A DNA stretch of 64,000 bases from Flagellimonas meishanensis (GCF_019880545.1 NZ_JAINVW010000003.1:62001-126000); one strand, 5' to 3'; positions 9,451 to 19,300 are shown, numbered from the stretch's first letter. Made by a program: numbers and translations. The notes: generated from the sequence alone by a model not told the origin.

Positions 9451-10776
9451 ATGACTAGAGTATTGGCCTTAAAGGGAAGTAAAAAATTATTGAATGCATG
9501 GGCATTCTATGATTGGGCGAATTCCGTATACAGCCTGGTGATTTCTTCTGCCATTTTCCCCATATTCTATGGAACCCTTTTTCGTGTGGCGGGTATTGAA
9601 AAGGTCACCCTTTTTGGCGGGGAAATAGCCAGGGCTCCCCTTATAAGTTATGTGACATCTTTGGCCTTTGTGTTCATTGCGCTGGTTACCCCCTTGGTTT
9701 CCGGCATTGCCGATTACATGGGCAACAAAAAGGTTTTCCTGAAGTTTTTCTGCTATCTGGGTGCGCTTTCCTGCATAGGCCTATACTGGTTTTCCTTGGA
9801 AAATATTTATTTTGGTTTGCTCTGCTACTTCTTTGGATTGGTGGGGTTTTGGGTCAGTTTTGCCATCAATAATTCGTATTTGCCCGATATAGCCTATCCA
9901 GAACAACAGGATGGCATCAGCGCCAAAGGCTTTTCATTGGGATATATAGGCAGCGTGATCTTATTGGTTTTCAATCTGGCCATGGTGATGCAACCTGCAG
10001 TATTTGGTATTACGGATAGCGGTGGTGAGGTTGCCGAGATAAAGGCCATGAAATACTCCTTTATTTCCGTGGGTGTTTGGTGGATCATGTTCAGTCAATA
10101 CACTTTTGCGCATCTCCCCAAAGGATACAAAAGGGAAGGGGAGCGCACGAATATTGTGCTTAATGGATTCAGGGAATTGCAGAATGTTTGGAAACAATTG
10201 GGCTCTGAAATCCGCTTAAAGCGCTTTTTGGGAGCTTTTTTCGTATACAGTATGGCCGTTCAGACCATTATGCTGATTGCCACTTACTTTGGGGAAGAGG
10301 AAATTGGTTGGGGTTCGGACAGTGAACGTACCACGGGACTCATTATCAGTATCTTGGTCATTCAATTGGTGGCGATTTTGGGTGCGACCATCACGGCCAG
10401 GGCCTCGAAGCTATTTGGAAACATTCCCACCTTGATGGTCATTAATGCCATTTGGGTTTTGTTGTGCATCTATGCCTATTTTTTGCAAACCCCCACGGAT
10501 TTTTATACCGCAGCCGGATTGGTGGGGATCGTCATGGGTGGTATTCAGGCCCTTTCCCGTTCCACATACTCCAAGTTTTTGCCGGAGACCACCGATACCG
10601 CTTCCTTTTTCAGTTTTTATGATGTGGCGGAGAAGATAGGAATCATTATTGGTACTTTTATGTACGGTGCCGTGGCCCAACTAACGGGAAGTATGCGTAA
10701 CAGTACCATATTTTTGGGATTGTTCTTTTTGGTCGGACTCTATCTGTTGACACGCGTGAACAAGAAAAGCAACTAG
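9451..10776 (+). CDS. MFS transporter, UMF1/Atg22-like family
   Basis: Integral inner-membrane transporter of 441 residues with about 12 hydrophobic segments. The opening NAWAFYDWANSVYSLVISSAIFP matches in style the N-terminal signature of the UMF1/Atg22-like family (TM1 with YDWANS). The segment GIQALSRSTYSKFLPETTDTASFFSFYDV near residue 365 is also characteristic. Fungal Atg22 exports amino acids from the vacuole; the substrate of bacterial members is unknown. The gene is transcribed alone: a stem-loop precedes it and a strong bidirectional terminator follows it. Confidence 0.88.
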   Translation: MTRVLALKGSKKLLNAWAFYDWANSVYSLVISSAIFPIFYGTLFRVAGIEKVTLFGGEIARAPLISYVTSLAFVFIALVTPLVSGIADYMGNKKVFLKFFCYLGALSCIGLYWFSLENIYFGLLCYFFGLVGFWVSFAINNSYLPDIAYPEQQDGISAKGFSLGYIGSVILLVFNLAMVMQPAVFGITDSGGEVAEIKAMKYSFISVGVWWIMFSQYTFAHLPKGYKREGERTNIVLNGFRELQNVWKQLGSEIRLKRFLGAFFVYSMAVQTIMLIATYFGEEEIGWGSDSERTTGLIISILVIQLVAILGATITARASKLFGNIPTLMVINAIWVLLCIYAYFLQTPTDFYTAAGLVGIVMGGIQALSRSTYSKFLPETTDTASFFSFYDVAEKIGIIIGTFMYGAVAQLTGSMRNSTIFLGLFFLVGLYLLTRVNKKSN

Positions 10777-10785
10777 TACCAAAAA

Positions 10786-10815
10786 CAAAAGGCCCTGAAT
10801 TTACAGGGCCTTTTG
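10786..10815 (+). terminator. Bidirectional rho-independent terminator
   Basis: The hairpin CAAAAGGCCCTG-AATTTA-CAGGGCCTTTTG has a perfect 12-bp stem, with an A-run before and T-run after it. It lies between the convergent MFS gene and the DUF2807 gene, so it can serve both strands. Confidence 0.9.
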
Positions 10816-10847
10816 TTCGATTGTTCTTTGATTGGTGATAAACTCCC

Positions 10848-11573
10848 TTATCCTTTGGTTATATCCCCCGAACCGGAGGCCTTGCTATTTACTTTTGATG
10901 GATTGCCTCGATAGATGATGTCCCCCGACCCCGAAACCCTGGCATTTAAGGATTGGGTTGCCGTAACTTTCACATCGGCGGAGCCGGATATTTGCACATC
11001 AACGAATTCAGCCTCAAGACCAAAAGCCTTAACATCGCCAGAACCGGATACCTGCACATCCAGGGCCGAGGTTTTTCCCGATAGGGCAATGTCACCTGAT
11101 CCAGAAAGCGATGCATCCACCTCTTCCGCTTCCACGGCAATATCTATATCTCCGGAACCTGCTATACTAACGCTGAAATCATCAGATTTCAAAGTGGTCC
11201 GGCCTACAACATCACCGGATCCTGAAATGGACAACGAACTGATTTCCTCAACGGGAACCGTAATCAATATGGCCTTGCCCCAAGTGGATGGGCTCAGATT
11301 CATGCCTTTTTCCTTTTTAATGATCAATTTCCCGTCCTTGACCTCAGTTTTGATATGTTCCAACAGGTTGGATTCACCCTTGAGGGTGATTTCCCCTTCA
11401 CTACCCTCCACCAGTTCAACATCGAACCATCCTGCAAGTGCTACGCCATCATAGTCGCCCACGGAACGTTCTACGGTGACAACATTACCGTTTCCTTTTA
11501 CTCTTTTTCCCCATTGTGCACTTGCCATTGCTGTAACGGTCAGTGCCAATCCAAATGTGATGATTTTTCTCAT
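10848..11573 (-). CDS. Exported GIN/DUF2807 domain protein
   Basis: Secreted or periplasmic 241-residue protein with a cleavable signal peptide (MRKIITFGLALTVTAMASAQ). The mature part fits the head-GIN/DUF2807 family, a right-handed beta-helix-like fold of unknown function: the motif GSGD recurs about seven times (SISGSGDVVG, SIAGSGDIDI, SLSGSGDIAL, QVSGSGDVKA and so on) at about 20-residue spacing, as expected for helix rungs. It is the last gene of the ECF sigma factor operon (gap of 33 bases to the DUF4097-like gene). The context suggests a cell-surface product controlled by that sigma factor. Molecular function is unknown. Confidence 0.85.
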   Translation of the reverse strand: MRKIITFGLALTVTAMASAQWGKRVKGNGNVVTVERSVGDYDGVALAGWFDVELVEGSEGEITLKGESNLLEHIKTEVKDGKLIIKKEKGMNLSPSTWGKAILITVPVEEISSLSISGSGDVVGRTTLKSDDFSVSIAGSGDIDIAVEAEEVDASLSGSGDIALSGKTSALDVQVSGSGDVKAFGLEAEFVDVQISGSADVKVTATQSLNARVSGSGDIIYRGNPSKVNSKASGSGDITKG

Positions 11574-11606
11574 GATTGATTTTTAATGTGTTTTTTGATT
11601 TGATTT

Positions 11607-12695
11607 TTAGTTTTGATAGAAGGTAATTCCACCATAATCACTGGTGATATTGACCATGTTTCCCGAGTTTTCGCTACCGTAGTAGCCTTTGTAATATTTT
11701 TCATTTGATTTTTCCTTGCTGATATTGATTTCAAAGGCATCTTTGCCACTCACTCCAGCATAGTCCGTAGAAATCTCAAAATCAAAATGGTACTGGGGAT
11801 CGTATCCTATCTTGATGCCGGTGTAATCACTTTTTATGTTGATATTTCCAGCATCTGGAGCCATTTTATCAATCTTCAGCGATCCATAGTCCGAGGTAAC
11901 GCTCACATCTCCATGCACCGTTCCCAATTTAACCCCGATGTAATCGCCAATACCGGTTACATTTTTCACTTCATTTGCCTCAAGGGAACCATAGTCACTG
12001 GAGTATTCCAGGTCCGCCATTTCCTGGATCACGGCATTGGTGTAATCGGCCTTTATGTTCAGGTTCCCTGCTTTTTCGATGGTAAAACCAGAGTAGTCCG
12101 CAACGATTTCCGCACTGTTCACATAACCAAATGTGGACCTTGAGGTATAGTCAAAACGGAGTTCATTGTTCCTTCCGCGTAACTCACCTATGTCGATTTT
12201 TCCATAGTCGCAGCTGATTTTGGCATGTCCATCAATGCGATCAAGATAAATATTGCCATAATCGTTGATGAGGTTTATATTGTTCTTCACAGGAAGCTTG
12301 ATAACATAGTTTACCTGAATGTTAACCCTTCTCCTGCCTCCCCACCAACCGCCGCGGTTGTTCCCATCACCAAACATGGTTCTTGCAAAGACCAAGCTCG
12401 GATTATGCTCAAAATCAACATCGATTTCATTCAATCTTTCCTGTACCTTTTCCTCATTGTTGCCGTTGGCCTTTATATGCACCTCCACAACTACCCGGTC
12501 CTCGTTCCATGAGGTTATGTTCAGGTTTCCGTAGCTGTTCTTTACCTTAAAGAGTGCGTTCGGATTTACGCTGAACTCCTTTTTTATGGTCTTTTCCTTG
12601 GTATACCTCCCGTTGGGATTGTCCGTGTTTGCCGACAGTAACAGGGGAACCAGCATCAAGGCCCAGAGAGCACTTTTATATAGTGATGTTTTCAT
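11607..12695 (-). CDS. Exported DUF4097-like beta-helix protein
   Basis: A 362-residue protein with a signal peptide (MKTSLYKSALWALMLVPLLLSA), expected outside the inner membrane. The body is built of repeated short strands with a recurring DYG/DYTG element (INDYGNIYLD, SCDYGKIDIG, SSDYGSLEAN, TSDYGSLKID, KSDYTGIKIG, TSDYGGITFY), consistent with a beta-helix or DUF4097-like adhesin fold. Its start overlaps the end of the anti-sigma-like gene by 20 bases, and the DUF2807 gene follows. No catalytic motif is visible. The family is common in flavobacterial ECF operons, but its role is not known. Confidence 0.78.
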   Translation of the reverse strand: MKTSLYKSALWALMLVPLLLSANTDNPNGRYTKEKTIKKEFSVNPNALFKVKNSYGNLNITSWNEDRVVVEVHIKANGNNEEKVQERLNEIDVDFEHNPSLVFARTMFGDGNNRGGWWGGRRRVNIQVNYVIKLPVKNNINLINDYGNIYLDRIDGHAKISCDYGKIDIGELRGRNNELRFDYTSRSTFGYVNSAEIVADYSGFTIEKAGNLNIKADYTNAVIQEMADLEYSSDYGSLEANEVKNVTGIGDYIGVKLGTVHGDVSVTSDYGSLKIDKMAPDAGNINIKSDYTGIKIGYDPQYHFDFEISTDYAGVSGKDAFEINISKEKSNEKYYKGYYGSENSGNMVNITSDYGGITFYQN

Positions 12696-13242
12696 TAGAA
12701 TAGGAATTTAAGTTTTTAATGTTTTCGATACTGTTCAGTACTTCTTTAAGTAGATCTATTCTTATCTGGAAATTGGTTATCATGGCATTCAGTATAATTT
12801 TGCTGTCACCACCATTTACCAAGTCTCTTTCCAGTTGCTTGTAATCATTTTCCAAATGCTCCAATTGCATCAGGGTGTCATCCACCAACTGAGCGTTCTC
12901 GGGTGTTTTTTGATTTTTAAGGAGCTGCACCTGTTCTTCCACCAAACTGACGAAGTAAAACTCCGTATTGGACACTTCCGGTGCTATTTGCACAACTTGC
13001 TGCTTGATGCTGGGCCGTATATTGAAGACCTGCAGACCGAGCAGGGCAATGAGCGCCACCGAGGCAGCTATGGAAAGGGGCCTCCACCATGTGCTTTTTT
13101 TCCTGTGCAATGCAACGGTACCCTGGTGCTGCTGCAATTTTTCCATAAACCGGTCACGATGTCCGGTTTTAGGCTCTTCAAGGTCAAACTGTCCTTGTAG
13201 ACGTTCAAATAATTGTTCAATATTGTCCTTTTTCATCATCAT
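12676..13242 (-). CDS. Single-span membrane protein, probable anti-sigma factor
   Basis: A 188-residue protein without a family I recognise by motif. It starts with a cytoplasmic segment (about 1-48), has one membrane span (WWRPLSIAASVALIALLGLQVF, about 49-69), and ends in an outer helical region rich in Gln, Asn and Leu that may form a coiled coil. This layout is that of membrane-bound anti-sigma factors. Its start overlaps the stop of the ECF sigma gene by four bases, as usual for sigma/anti-sigma pairs. The anti-sigma role is inferred from context; no zinc motif (HxxxCxxC) is present. Confidence 0.7.
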   Translation of the reverse strand: MMMKKDNIEQLFERLQGQFDLEEPKTGHRDRFMEKLQQHQGTVALHRKKSTWWRPLSIAASVALIALLGLQVFNIRPSIKQQVVQIAPEVSNTEFYFVSLVEEQVQLLKNQKTPENAQLVDDTLMQLEHLENDYKQLERDLVNGGDSKIILNAMITNFQIRIDLLKEVLNSIENIKNLNSYSNENITI

Positions 13243-13796
13243 GCATTTACGGTCAATTTTTTTCTTAAGCTTTGTTTTGCCCTGGATATGGTGGTCCTAC
13301 AATTAGCGTAGCTAATGTTCATGATCTCACTTATTTCATCATAATCATATCCCTCGATCAAATGTAAGGTCAAAGAAACTCTGTAGTTGTCCTTCAGACT
13401 TTTCATGGTTTCCATCACTTTTTGAGCCTTCAGTTCTGCAAAACCATTGGAATCCAGAGCAACTTCGTCATTATCTTCGACCTTGTACATTATTTCATCC
13501 AAATCCACTGCCCTGTTCCTCTTTTCTTTATTGTAATGATAGATACTGTTGTTCACCACAATCCGTTTTAGCCATGCGCCGAAGGCAACTTCTCCTTTAA
13601 AAGTGTGCAACTTGGTGAATGCGTTCAAGAATGATTCCTGCATCACGTCCTCAGCTTCCGCTGGGTTCTTCACAATCCGGTTCGCAATATTGTACATGGC
13701 CTTGTAATAGCGATTGTAGATCTCCATTTGCGCACTTTGCTTACCTTGACGGCACAAGTCAAGCAACCTATCAATATGTTCATTTTGGTGGCTCAA
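13239..13796 (-). CDS. ECF-type RNA polymerase sigma factor
   Basis: A 185-residue sigma-70 family factor of the extracytoplasmic function class. Region 2 spans about residues 20-90 (AMYNIANRIVKNPAEAEDVMQESFLNAF contains the -10 recognition helix). Region 4 spans about 125-180 (a helix-turn-helix around YDYDEISEIMNISYANCRTTISRAKQSLR). There is no region 3. It is the first gene of a four-gene minus-strand operon that encodes a likely membrane anti-sigma factor and two exported beta-helix proteins, presumably its targets. An intergenic region of 215 bases separates it from the divergent lon gene. Confidence 0.92.
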   Translation of the reverse strand: MSHQNEHIDRLLDLCRQGKQSAQMEIYNRYYKAMYNIANRIVKNPAEAEDVMQESFLNAFTKLHTFKGEVAFGAWLKRIVVNNSIYHYNKEKRNRAVDLDEIMYKVEDNDEVALDSNGFAELKAQKVMETMKSLKDNYRVSLTLHLIEGYDYDEISEIMNISYANCRTTISRAKQSLRKKLTVNA

Positions 13797-13972
13797 AAAA
13801 TGAATGGTTTGTCTTATAGAGGGATGAAATTATCAATTGTTACACTTTTTGAAAAAAATAAATTTTAATGGCATGGGAATTGCCTTCTTAAAGCGATGAA
13901 TGTGCCTGTAATCTACTGATAATATTGATTCTCAATGGATTATTTAGGCTCACTTTGCTAACAACGGGGTTT

Positions 13973-13980
13973 TATTTTTG
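13973..13980 (+). promoter_or_regulatory. -7 element upstream of lon
   Basis: TATTTTTG matches the Bacteroidota -7 consensus TAnnTTTG exactly, 31 bases before the lon start. The nearest upstream TTTG (13954-13957) is only 15 bases away instead of the usual 19-20, so the -33 box is uncertain. Confidence 0.45.
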
Positions 13981-14011
13981 TCCTTTATGACAAAATGACC
14001 GAAAAGATGAT

Positions 14012-16462
14012 ATGGGATCGATGAAAATTTCAAATTTTGACAATATAGACTTGCAGGGCCTGGACCAGGATGCGGAACTTATACCTTTGCTCACACCAGA
14101 GGATGAAGAACAGATGAACCGGGAGGATCTTCCGGAGGTGCTTCCTATTTTGCCCCTGCGCAACACGGTACTGTTCCCGGGAGTGGTGATCCCGATCACT
14201 GCAGGTAGGGACAAGTCCATAAATCTGATCAAAGATGCCAACAATGGTTCCAAGACCATAGGTGTGGTTTCACAGAAGGATGAGGAAACCGAGAACCCTG
14301 GGGTTGAGGATATAAATACCTTGGGGACCGTGGCCAGGATTTTACGTGTGTTGCAAATGCCCGATGGGAACACCACCGTGATCATTCAGGGGAAAAAGCG
14401 CTTTCAAATAGAGCAGATTCTCACCGAGAAACCTTATTTGACCGCCAAAATTGCGGAGGCCGCCGAAGAACGACCTAAAACCAACAATGAGGAATTTGAG
14501 GCCATAATTGATTCCATCAAGGAGCTGGCCTTTAAGATAATCAAGGACAACCCCAATATTCCGAGTGAGGCCACTTTTGCCATCAAAAATATTCAGAGCA
14601 ATTCGTTCTTGATCAACTTTGTGTCCTCCAATCTGAACCTAACCGTTGCGGAAAAGCAGCAATTGCTCGAGATACCCAATTTACAGGAACGCGCCTTGGC
14701 CACTTTGAAATATATGAACATGGAGCTCCAAAAGTTGGAGCTCAGGAACGATATCCAATCCAAGGTGCGGAGCGATATGGACCAGCAGCAAAGGGAATAC
14801 TTCCTGCACCAGCAGATGAAAACCATCCAGGAGGAACTGGGCGGTATGTCTTACGAGCAGGAGGTGGACGAAATGCGGGAGAAGGCCAAGAAAAAAAAAT
14901 GGAGCAAAAAGGTAGAGGAACATTTTGAAAGGGAACTGGGCAAAATGCAGCGGATGAATCCCCAGGTCGCCGAATATTCCATCCAGCGCAACTACCTGGA
15001 TTTGATTTTGGATTTGCCTTGGAACGAGTATTCCACGGACAAGTTCGACCTTAAACGCGCCGAGCAGATTTTGGATAGGGACCACTATGGTCTGGAAGAT
15101 GTAAAAAAAAGGATTATTGAGTACTTGGCCGTTTTGAAGCTGCGGAACGATATGAAGTCCCCGATACTTTGTCTGTATGGCCCACCAGGTGTTGGCAAGA
15201 CTTCGTTGGGAAAATCGGTGGCCGAAGCATTGGGCAGGGAATATGTTCGCATGTCCTTGGGCGGTCTTCGTGATGAAGCCGAAATACGGGGGCATCGGAA
15301 GACATATATTGGTGCCATGCCCGGCAGGATTGTACAAAGCATCAAAAAAGCGGGGACTTCCAACCCGGTTTTTATCCTGGATGAGATAGACAAGCTGTCC
15401 AACAGTCATCAAGGAGATCCCTCTTCGGCCATGTTGGAGGTACTTGACCCGGAACAGAACAATGAATTCCACGATAACTTTTTGGAAATGGGATACGATC
15501 TTTCCAAAGTGATGTTCATAGCCACGGCCAACAATCTGTCAACTATCCAGCCTGCGTTGCTCGATCGTATGGAGATCATCAACGTTACGGGCTATACCAT
15601 CGAGGAAAAGGTAGAGATAGCCAAGCGGCATCTATTGCCAAAACAATTGAAGGAACATGGCCTGTCCCCAAAGGATTTGAAGATTGGCAAAAGACAATTG
15701 GAAAAGATTGTTGAAGGCTATACCCGTGAGTCAGGGGTTCGGGGATTGGAAAAACAACTGGCCAAAATGGTCCGCTATGCGGCCAAATCCATAGCCATAG
15801 AAGAGGAATATGACATCAAGGTGACGAATGAGGATGTCGAAAAAATATTGGGACCGGCCCGTTTGGAGCGGGACAAGTATGAAAATATCGACGTGGCGGG
15901 GGTTGTCACCGGGTTGGCATGGACCAGTGTCGGGGGTGATATTCTTTTTATAGAAACCATTCTTTCCAAAGGAAAGGGCAACCTCAACATTACCGGAAAT
16001 TTGGGCAAGGTAATGAAGGAATCGGCTACAATAGCCCTGGAATACATTAAATCCAATGCGGATAAATTTGGCATTGATGCCGACATTTTCGAAAAATATA
16101 ACGTCCACATCCATGTTCCGGAAGGCGCAACACCAAAGGATGGACCAAGCGCAGGGATAACCATGCTTACCTCGCTCGTTTCCCTGTTCACCCAGAAAAG
16201 GGTAAGGAAAAGTCTGGCAATGACCGGGGAGATTACCTTGCGGGGCAAAGTTTTGCCGGTTGGAGGGATCAAGGAGAAAATTTTGGCCGCAAAACGCGCC
16301 AGGATAAAGGAAATAATACTTTGCGAGGATAACAGAAAGGACATTGAGGAAATCAAGGAGGAGTACTTGAAGGGACTTACCTTCCATTATGTTTCCGATA
16401 TGAGCGAGGTAATCGATATAGCCATCACCGACAAAAAGGTGAGAGATGCCAAAACCTTATAA
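14012..16462 (+). CDS. lon: ATP-dependent protease Lon (LonA)
   Basis: Cytosolic AAA+ serine protease that degrades misfolded and regulatory proteins. The 816-residue protein shows the N-terminal LON substrate domain ([19 protein letters not shown] near residue 45), a coiled-coil helical region, the AAA+ module with Walker [10 protein letters not shown] and Walker [10 protein letters not shown], and the C-terminal protease with Ser713 in PKDGPSAG and the partner Lys about 43 residues later in GGIKEK (about Lys756). Length and layout are those of LonA. An ATG three codons downstream (14021) is an equally good start. Confidence 0.97.
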   Translation: MGSMKISNFDNIDLQGLDQDAELIPLLTPEDEEQMNREDLPEVLPILPLRNTVLFPGVVIPITAGRDKSINLIKDANNGSKTIGVVSQKDEETENPGVEDINTLGTVARILRVLQMPDGNTTVIIQGKKRFQIEQILTEKPYLTAKIAEAAEERPKTNNEEFEAIIDSIKELAFKIIKDNPNIPSEATFAIKNIQSNSFLINFVSSNLNLTVAEKQQLLEIPNLQERALATLKYMNMELQKLELRNDIQSKVRSDMDQQQREYFLHQQMKTIQEELGGMSYEQEVDEMREKAKKKKWSKKVEEHFERELGKMQRMNPQVAEYSIQRNYLDLILDLPWNEYSTDKFDLKRAEQILDRDHYGLEDVKKRIIEYLAVLKLRNDMKSPILCLYGPPGVGKTSLGKSVAEALGREYVRMSLGGLRDEAEIRGHRKTYIGAMPGRIVQSIKKAGTSNPVFILDEIDKLSNSHQGDPSSAMLEVLDPEQNNEFHDNFLEMGYDLSKVMFIATANNLSTIQPALLDRMEIINVTGYTIEEKVEIAKRHLLPKQLKEHGLSPKDLKIGKRQLEKIVEGYTRESGVRGLEKQLAKMVRYAAKSIAIEEEYDIKVTNEDVEKILGPARLERDKYENIDVAGVVTGLAWTSVGGDILFIETILSKGKGNLNITGNLGKVMKESATIALEYIKSNADKFGIDADIFEKYNVHIHVPEGATPKDGPSAGITMLTSLVSLFTQKRVRKSLAMTGEITLRGKVLPVGGIKEKILAAKRARIKEIILCEDNRKDIEEIKEEYLKGLTFHYVSDMSEVIDIAITDKKVRDAKTL

Positions 16463-16488
16463 AGTTCCAGGCAAGCACAATTAGAACC

Positions 16489-16504
16489 GTCCCCTTAAGG
16501 GGAC
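16489..16504 (+). repeat. Perfect 16-bp palindrome between lon and cmk
   Basis: GTCCCCTTAAGGGGAC is self-complementary over its full length and lies 27 bases after the lon stop. It may form a stem at the mRNA 3' end or bind a dimeric protein. No T-run follows, so it is not a classical terminator. Confidence 0.55.
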
Positions 16505-16534
16505 ATTAGGTGCGTTATGTTTATTTTTGATACA

Positions 16535-17221
16535 ATGAAGAAAATAACCATAGCTGTTGATGGGTTTTCCTCCACCGGAAAAAGCACCATGGCCAAGCAA
16601 TTGGCTGCCGCGTTGGGTTACGTGTATGTGGATACAGGGGCCATGTACCGTGCCGTAACCCACTACGCCATAGATCAAGGTTTTATTGACCAGCATGTTG
16701 ATGCCACAGCGTTGATAGCCCATTTGCCCAAAATAAACCTTGAATTTGTGCCCAATCCTGCCACCGGCCGTTCAGATATGTATTTGAATGGTAAAAATGT
16801 GGAAAAGGAAATCAGGACCATGAAAGTTTCCAAACAGGTGAGCCAGGTAGCTGCGATAACGGAAGTCCGCGAGAAGTTGGTGGAAATGCAACAGCAAATG
16901 GGAAAGGACAAGGGCGTGGTTATGGACGGCAGGGATATTGGTACCGTGGTTTTCCCAGATGCGGAACTAAAACTCTTCATGACGGCTTCTGCGGAAACAA
17001 GGGCGGCCAGACGCTACAAGGAACTGTTGGAGAGGGGAGAACAGGTTACCTATGATGAAGTGCTGAAAAATGTAAGGGAACGGGACTGGATAGATTCCAC
17101 CCGAGAGACGTCGCCCCTCAGAAAGGCTGCGGATGCTATTGAACTGGACAATAGCGATATGGGCCTGCAAGAGCAGTTTGAACGTATCCATGAATTTGCC
17201 AAAAGGGTGATTGCGAAGTAG
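16535..17221 (+). CDS. cmk: Cytidylate kinase
   Basis: Phosphorylates CMP and dCMP with ATP in pyrimidine nucleotide salvage. The protein of 228 residues has the P-loop GFSSTGKST near the N-terminus, the VDTGAMYRAVT motif, and GRDIGTVVFPDAELK (near residue 136), all diagnostic of Cmk. I chose ATG 16535 (MKKITIAVDG) because family members begin a few residues before the first beta strand. The ATG at 16517 would add a six-residue tail and lies over a TATTTTTG promoter-like box (16522-16529). It is followed by the A+T-rich islet. Confidence 0.96.
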   Translation: MKKITIAVDGFSSTGKSTMAKQLAAALGYVYVDTGAMYRAVTHYAIDQGFIDQHVDATALIAHLPKINLEFVPNPATGRSDMYLNGKNVEKEIRTMKVSKQVSQVAAITEVREKLVEMQQQMGKDKGVVMDGRDIGTVVFPDAELKLFMTASAETRAARRYKELLERGEQVTYDEVLKNVRERDWIDSTRETSPLRKAADAIELDNSDMGLQEQFERIHEFAKRVIAK

Positions 17222-17386
17222 GGTGGGAAGGATGGGATTTGTGGGTTTGACTTATCGGTTTCGAATAAGAATAGTAACGGGTAAAAACGAACTGAATTTT
17301 GGATAAACACACACCTTTTTTAAGTTTACTGAGCCTGGGTTTATTATTAATCTCGCTATTTTTTTTTGTGTTGTTAGTCACTAGCT

Positions 17387-17896
17387 TCACTCTGATTTAC
17401 AAATAAATTTTATCTTCAAATCCCTTATAAATTCAAAATCGTCAATCCACTTAACATTCATATTATCGCAAACGTGAGGAATTTTAATTTTGGTTTGATT
17501 CTTAAAATAGTCTTTCGTTTCCTTTGTCACTACAATTGCATTTTCTTTAATTGCATGAGCAATTACCCAAGGGTCAGCTTTTGAGTGAATTCCGTTGCTT
17601 GAAACTAAATATTTATGACTTGGGTTAGATGCATATATTTCTTTTAAACAGTTTGTTACCCCTCCATCAATTTTTCTAATCGGAATATCACTGTTTTTCA
17701 GCCATTGAAATAGATTGTCTTCGCCTTTCTCTATTTCTTCATAAACTAATTCGGGAATAAAAATCACACCTTTTTTACCTAAATCATTTAAAACTTCCCA
17801 ATAAGAAGGACAAATTTCTGGTGAGTAATATTTTTGCCAAGCTTGAATAAGAATATTGGCATCAATACAGTAAACTACTTTTTCATCTTCGAACAT
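17387..17896 (-). CDS. DUF4411 family PIN-like protein
   Basis: A 169-residue protein that fits the DUF4411 group of PIN-like proteins, which are putative ribonucleases. Visible PIN-type acidic residues: Asp12 in YCIDANILIQAW, Glu53/54 in VYEEIEKGE, and Asp108 in SKADPWVIAHA, followed by AIVVTKETKD. This order (D, E, D near strand ends) is that of PIN nucleases. Its start overlaps the stop of the upstream XRE-ImmA gene in TAATG, so the two are translated together. A toxin-like role is inferred from context. The pair sits on an A+T-rich islet between cmk and the LysM gene. Confidence 0.82.
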   Translation of the reverse strand: MFEDEKVVYCIDANILIQAWQKYYSPEICPSYWEVLNDLGKKGVIFIPELVYEEIEKGEDNLFQWLKNSDIPIRKIDGGVTNCLKEIYASNPSHKYLVSSNGIHSKADPWVIAHAIKENAIVVTKETKDYFKNQTKIKIPHVCDNMNVKWIDDFEFIRDLKIKFICKSE

Positions 17897-19068
17897 TAGG
17901 CAAGCAGTTTTTCAAATTTTTGGAATTTATTAATCTGCGTGTTAAGAAGATTACTTGCAATTGATGGTGATAACGAACCGTTATTAAAAGAATCCATTAC
18001 AATTCTCGTGAATAGTTTGCTATTTTTATTTAGGCGTAGAAGGTAAGTGTCTGGTCCGCCTTTCCTTTCTTTTTGTTTTTCCTTTTTTATTTTTTCTCTT
18101 TCCAAAAACTTCTCAAATTCATCTTGAGCATCTAGTTTTAGAATTTTATATTGAGATTGGGAAATTAAATTTAAGTTTAAAGCGCGAACTAATAATGCAA
18201 AAGAACTTATACCGAGCTCTTTAGCTTGTTTAAAAATCAAATCATTCGAATCAAATATATCTGCATCCAATTGGGAAATTAATTCCTTTGGCATTAGTGC
18301 ATTGGCTGCAACTTGGTTGCAAAATAATTCTACTGAATGAAATTTTGATTTAGGTTTGTCAGTAAAATCAATATCTATTTCATTTGAGATACCCGATTTA
18401 GCTATCCAAATATGTGCTAACTCATGGACTAATGTAAATAGTTGTGGTGCATTCCAATTTTTTGAATTCACAAATACAAAAGGGGCGAATTTGTCAGCAA
18501 TCGCAAAACCTTGAATTAAGTCTCTATCTAGAACTAAATGTGAATGCAAGTGGCTAGCACGAGATATAAATATTCCAGCAGTTTCTGATTTGTCAATCCA
18601 TTCGTTTATCGGTGTTTTCTGATAATTATCTGGACTAATTTTTAAGGTGTCCAATATATCTCTAGCAACAATTTCTGGATTATTGTTGATAGAATATTTT
18701 CCAACAAAAGGAAGTTTGTCTTCGCCAATTTCTTCGAATAATTCACTTATCCAATTCTGTTTTTCTTGAACATCACGAATAATAAATAATGATGCTGTAT
18801 CTAGCTTCTGAGCATCATCTCTTCGATAATCTTGCAGTGGTTGGAAATCTTTTGGTATTTCTGGTAAAAAGAAAAGTGAAAATGGTCTTCTAAAACTTTT
18901 TGCCAAGATTTGAGCTTGTCGAATTGTCGGAAAATCATTACTATTCTCCCAAGCCAAATACCTTTCAGGCGATACAGAAACTTTTTTAGCAGCATCTTCA
19001 ACAGAGATATTAGCGGACTCTCTTGCCCACTTTAAAATCTCGGATGTTATAAATGCTTTATCAGCCAT
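17896..19068 (-). CDS. XRE-family HTH / ImmA-IrrE metallopeptidase
   Basis: A two-domain protein of 390 residues. The N-terminus is an XRE-type helix-turn-helix (about residues 10-60; ISVEDAAKKVSVSPERYLAWENS). The C-terminal half is an ImmA/IrrE (COG2856) zinc peptidase with HELAH and a downstream Glu in VELFCNQVAANALMP as third ligand. Such proteins cleave or sense repressor partners in mobile elements and toxin-antitoxin loci. It is transcribed with the DUF4411 gene, as a likely regulator or antitoxin for it. The start could also be ATG 19083, five residues earlier. Codon use is visibly more A+T-rich than in neighbours, suggesting transfer. Confidence 0.85.
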   Translation of the reverse strand: MADKAFITSEILKWARESANISVEDAAKKVSVSPERYLAWENSNDFPTIRQAQILAKSFRRPFSLFFLPEIPKDFQPLQDYRRDDAQKLDTASLFIIRDVQEKQNWISELFEEIGEDKLPFVGKYSINNNPEIVARDILDTLKISPDNYQKTPINEWIDKSETAGIFISRASHLHSHLVLDRDLIQGFAIADKFAPFVFVNSKNWNAPQLFTLVHELAHIWIAKSGISNEIDIDFTDKPKSKFHSVELFCNQVAANALMPKELISQLDADIFDSNDLIFKQAKELGISSFALLVRALNLNLISQSQYKILKLDAQDEFEKFLEREKIKKEKQKERKGGPDTYLLRLNKNSKLFTRIVMDSFNNGSLSPSIASNLLNTQINKFQKFEKLLA

Positions 19069-19300
19069 TATTTTTTTATGCAAAGGTAAAATTTTAGCTC
19101 AGAACGTAATTTTTTTCAGCTTGTGGCTAACGTTAAAGATATGATTCGTTTTTAGCGTATTATATCGACTGATACTGAAACAAGTTCAGCACAAGCAAGT
19201 GAAGTTAGCTTTTTCAAGGTAATAATCCAACGCAAATAGATGGGCGCCATTTCCGAATTGGAAGCGGGACATTTTTGAAAGGGAGATACAAAATCTTCAA

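Noticed and set aside
10900..11200. Tandem DNA repeat or CRISPR-like array in the DUF2807 gene
   Set aside because: The period reflects protein rungs (GSGD motifs); DNA units are diverged and there are no spacers.
16522..16529. TATTTTTG as cmk promoter
   Set aside because: It matches the -7 consensus but lies six bases before the start codon and has no -33 box at normal spacing; it may be chance.
19110..19215. Integron attC-like site next to the ImmA islet
   Set aside because: GCTAAC and GTTAGC elements are present, but the order is not nested as in attC and the core site rule RYYYAAC/GTTRRRY is not met.
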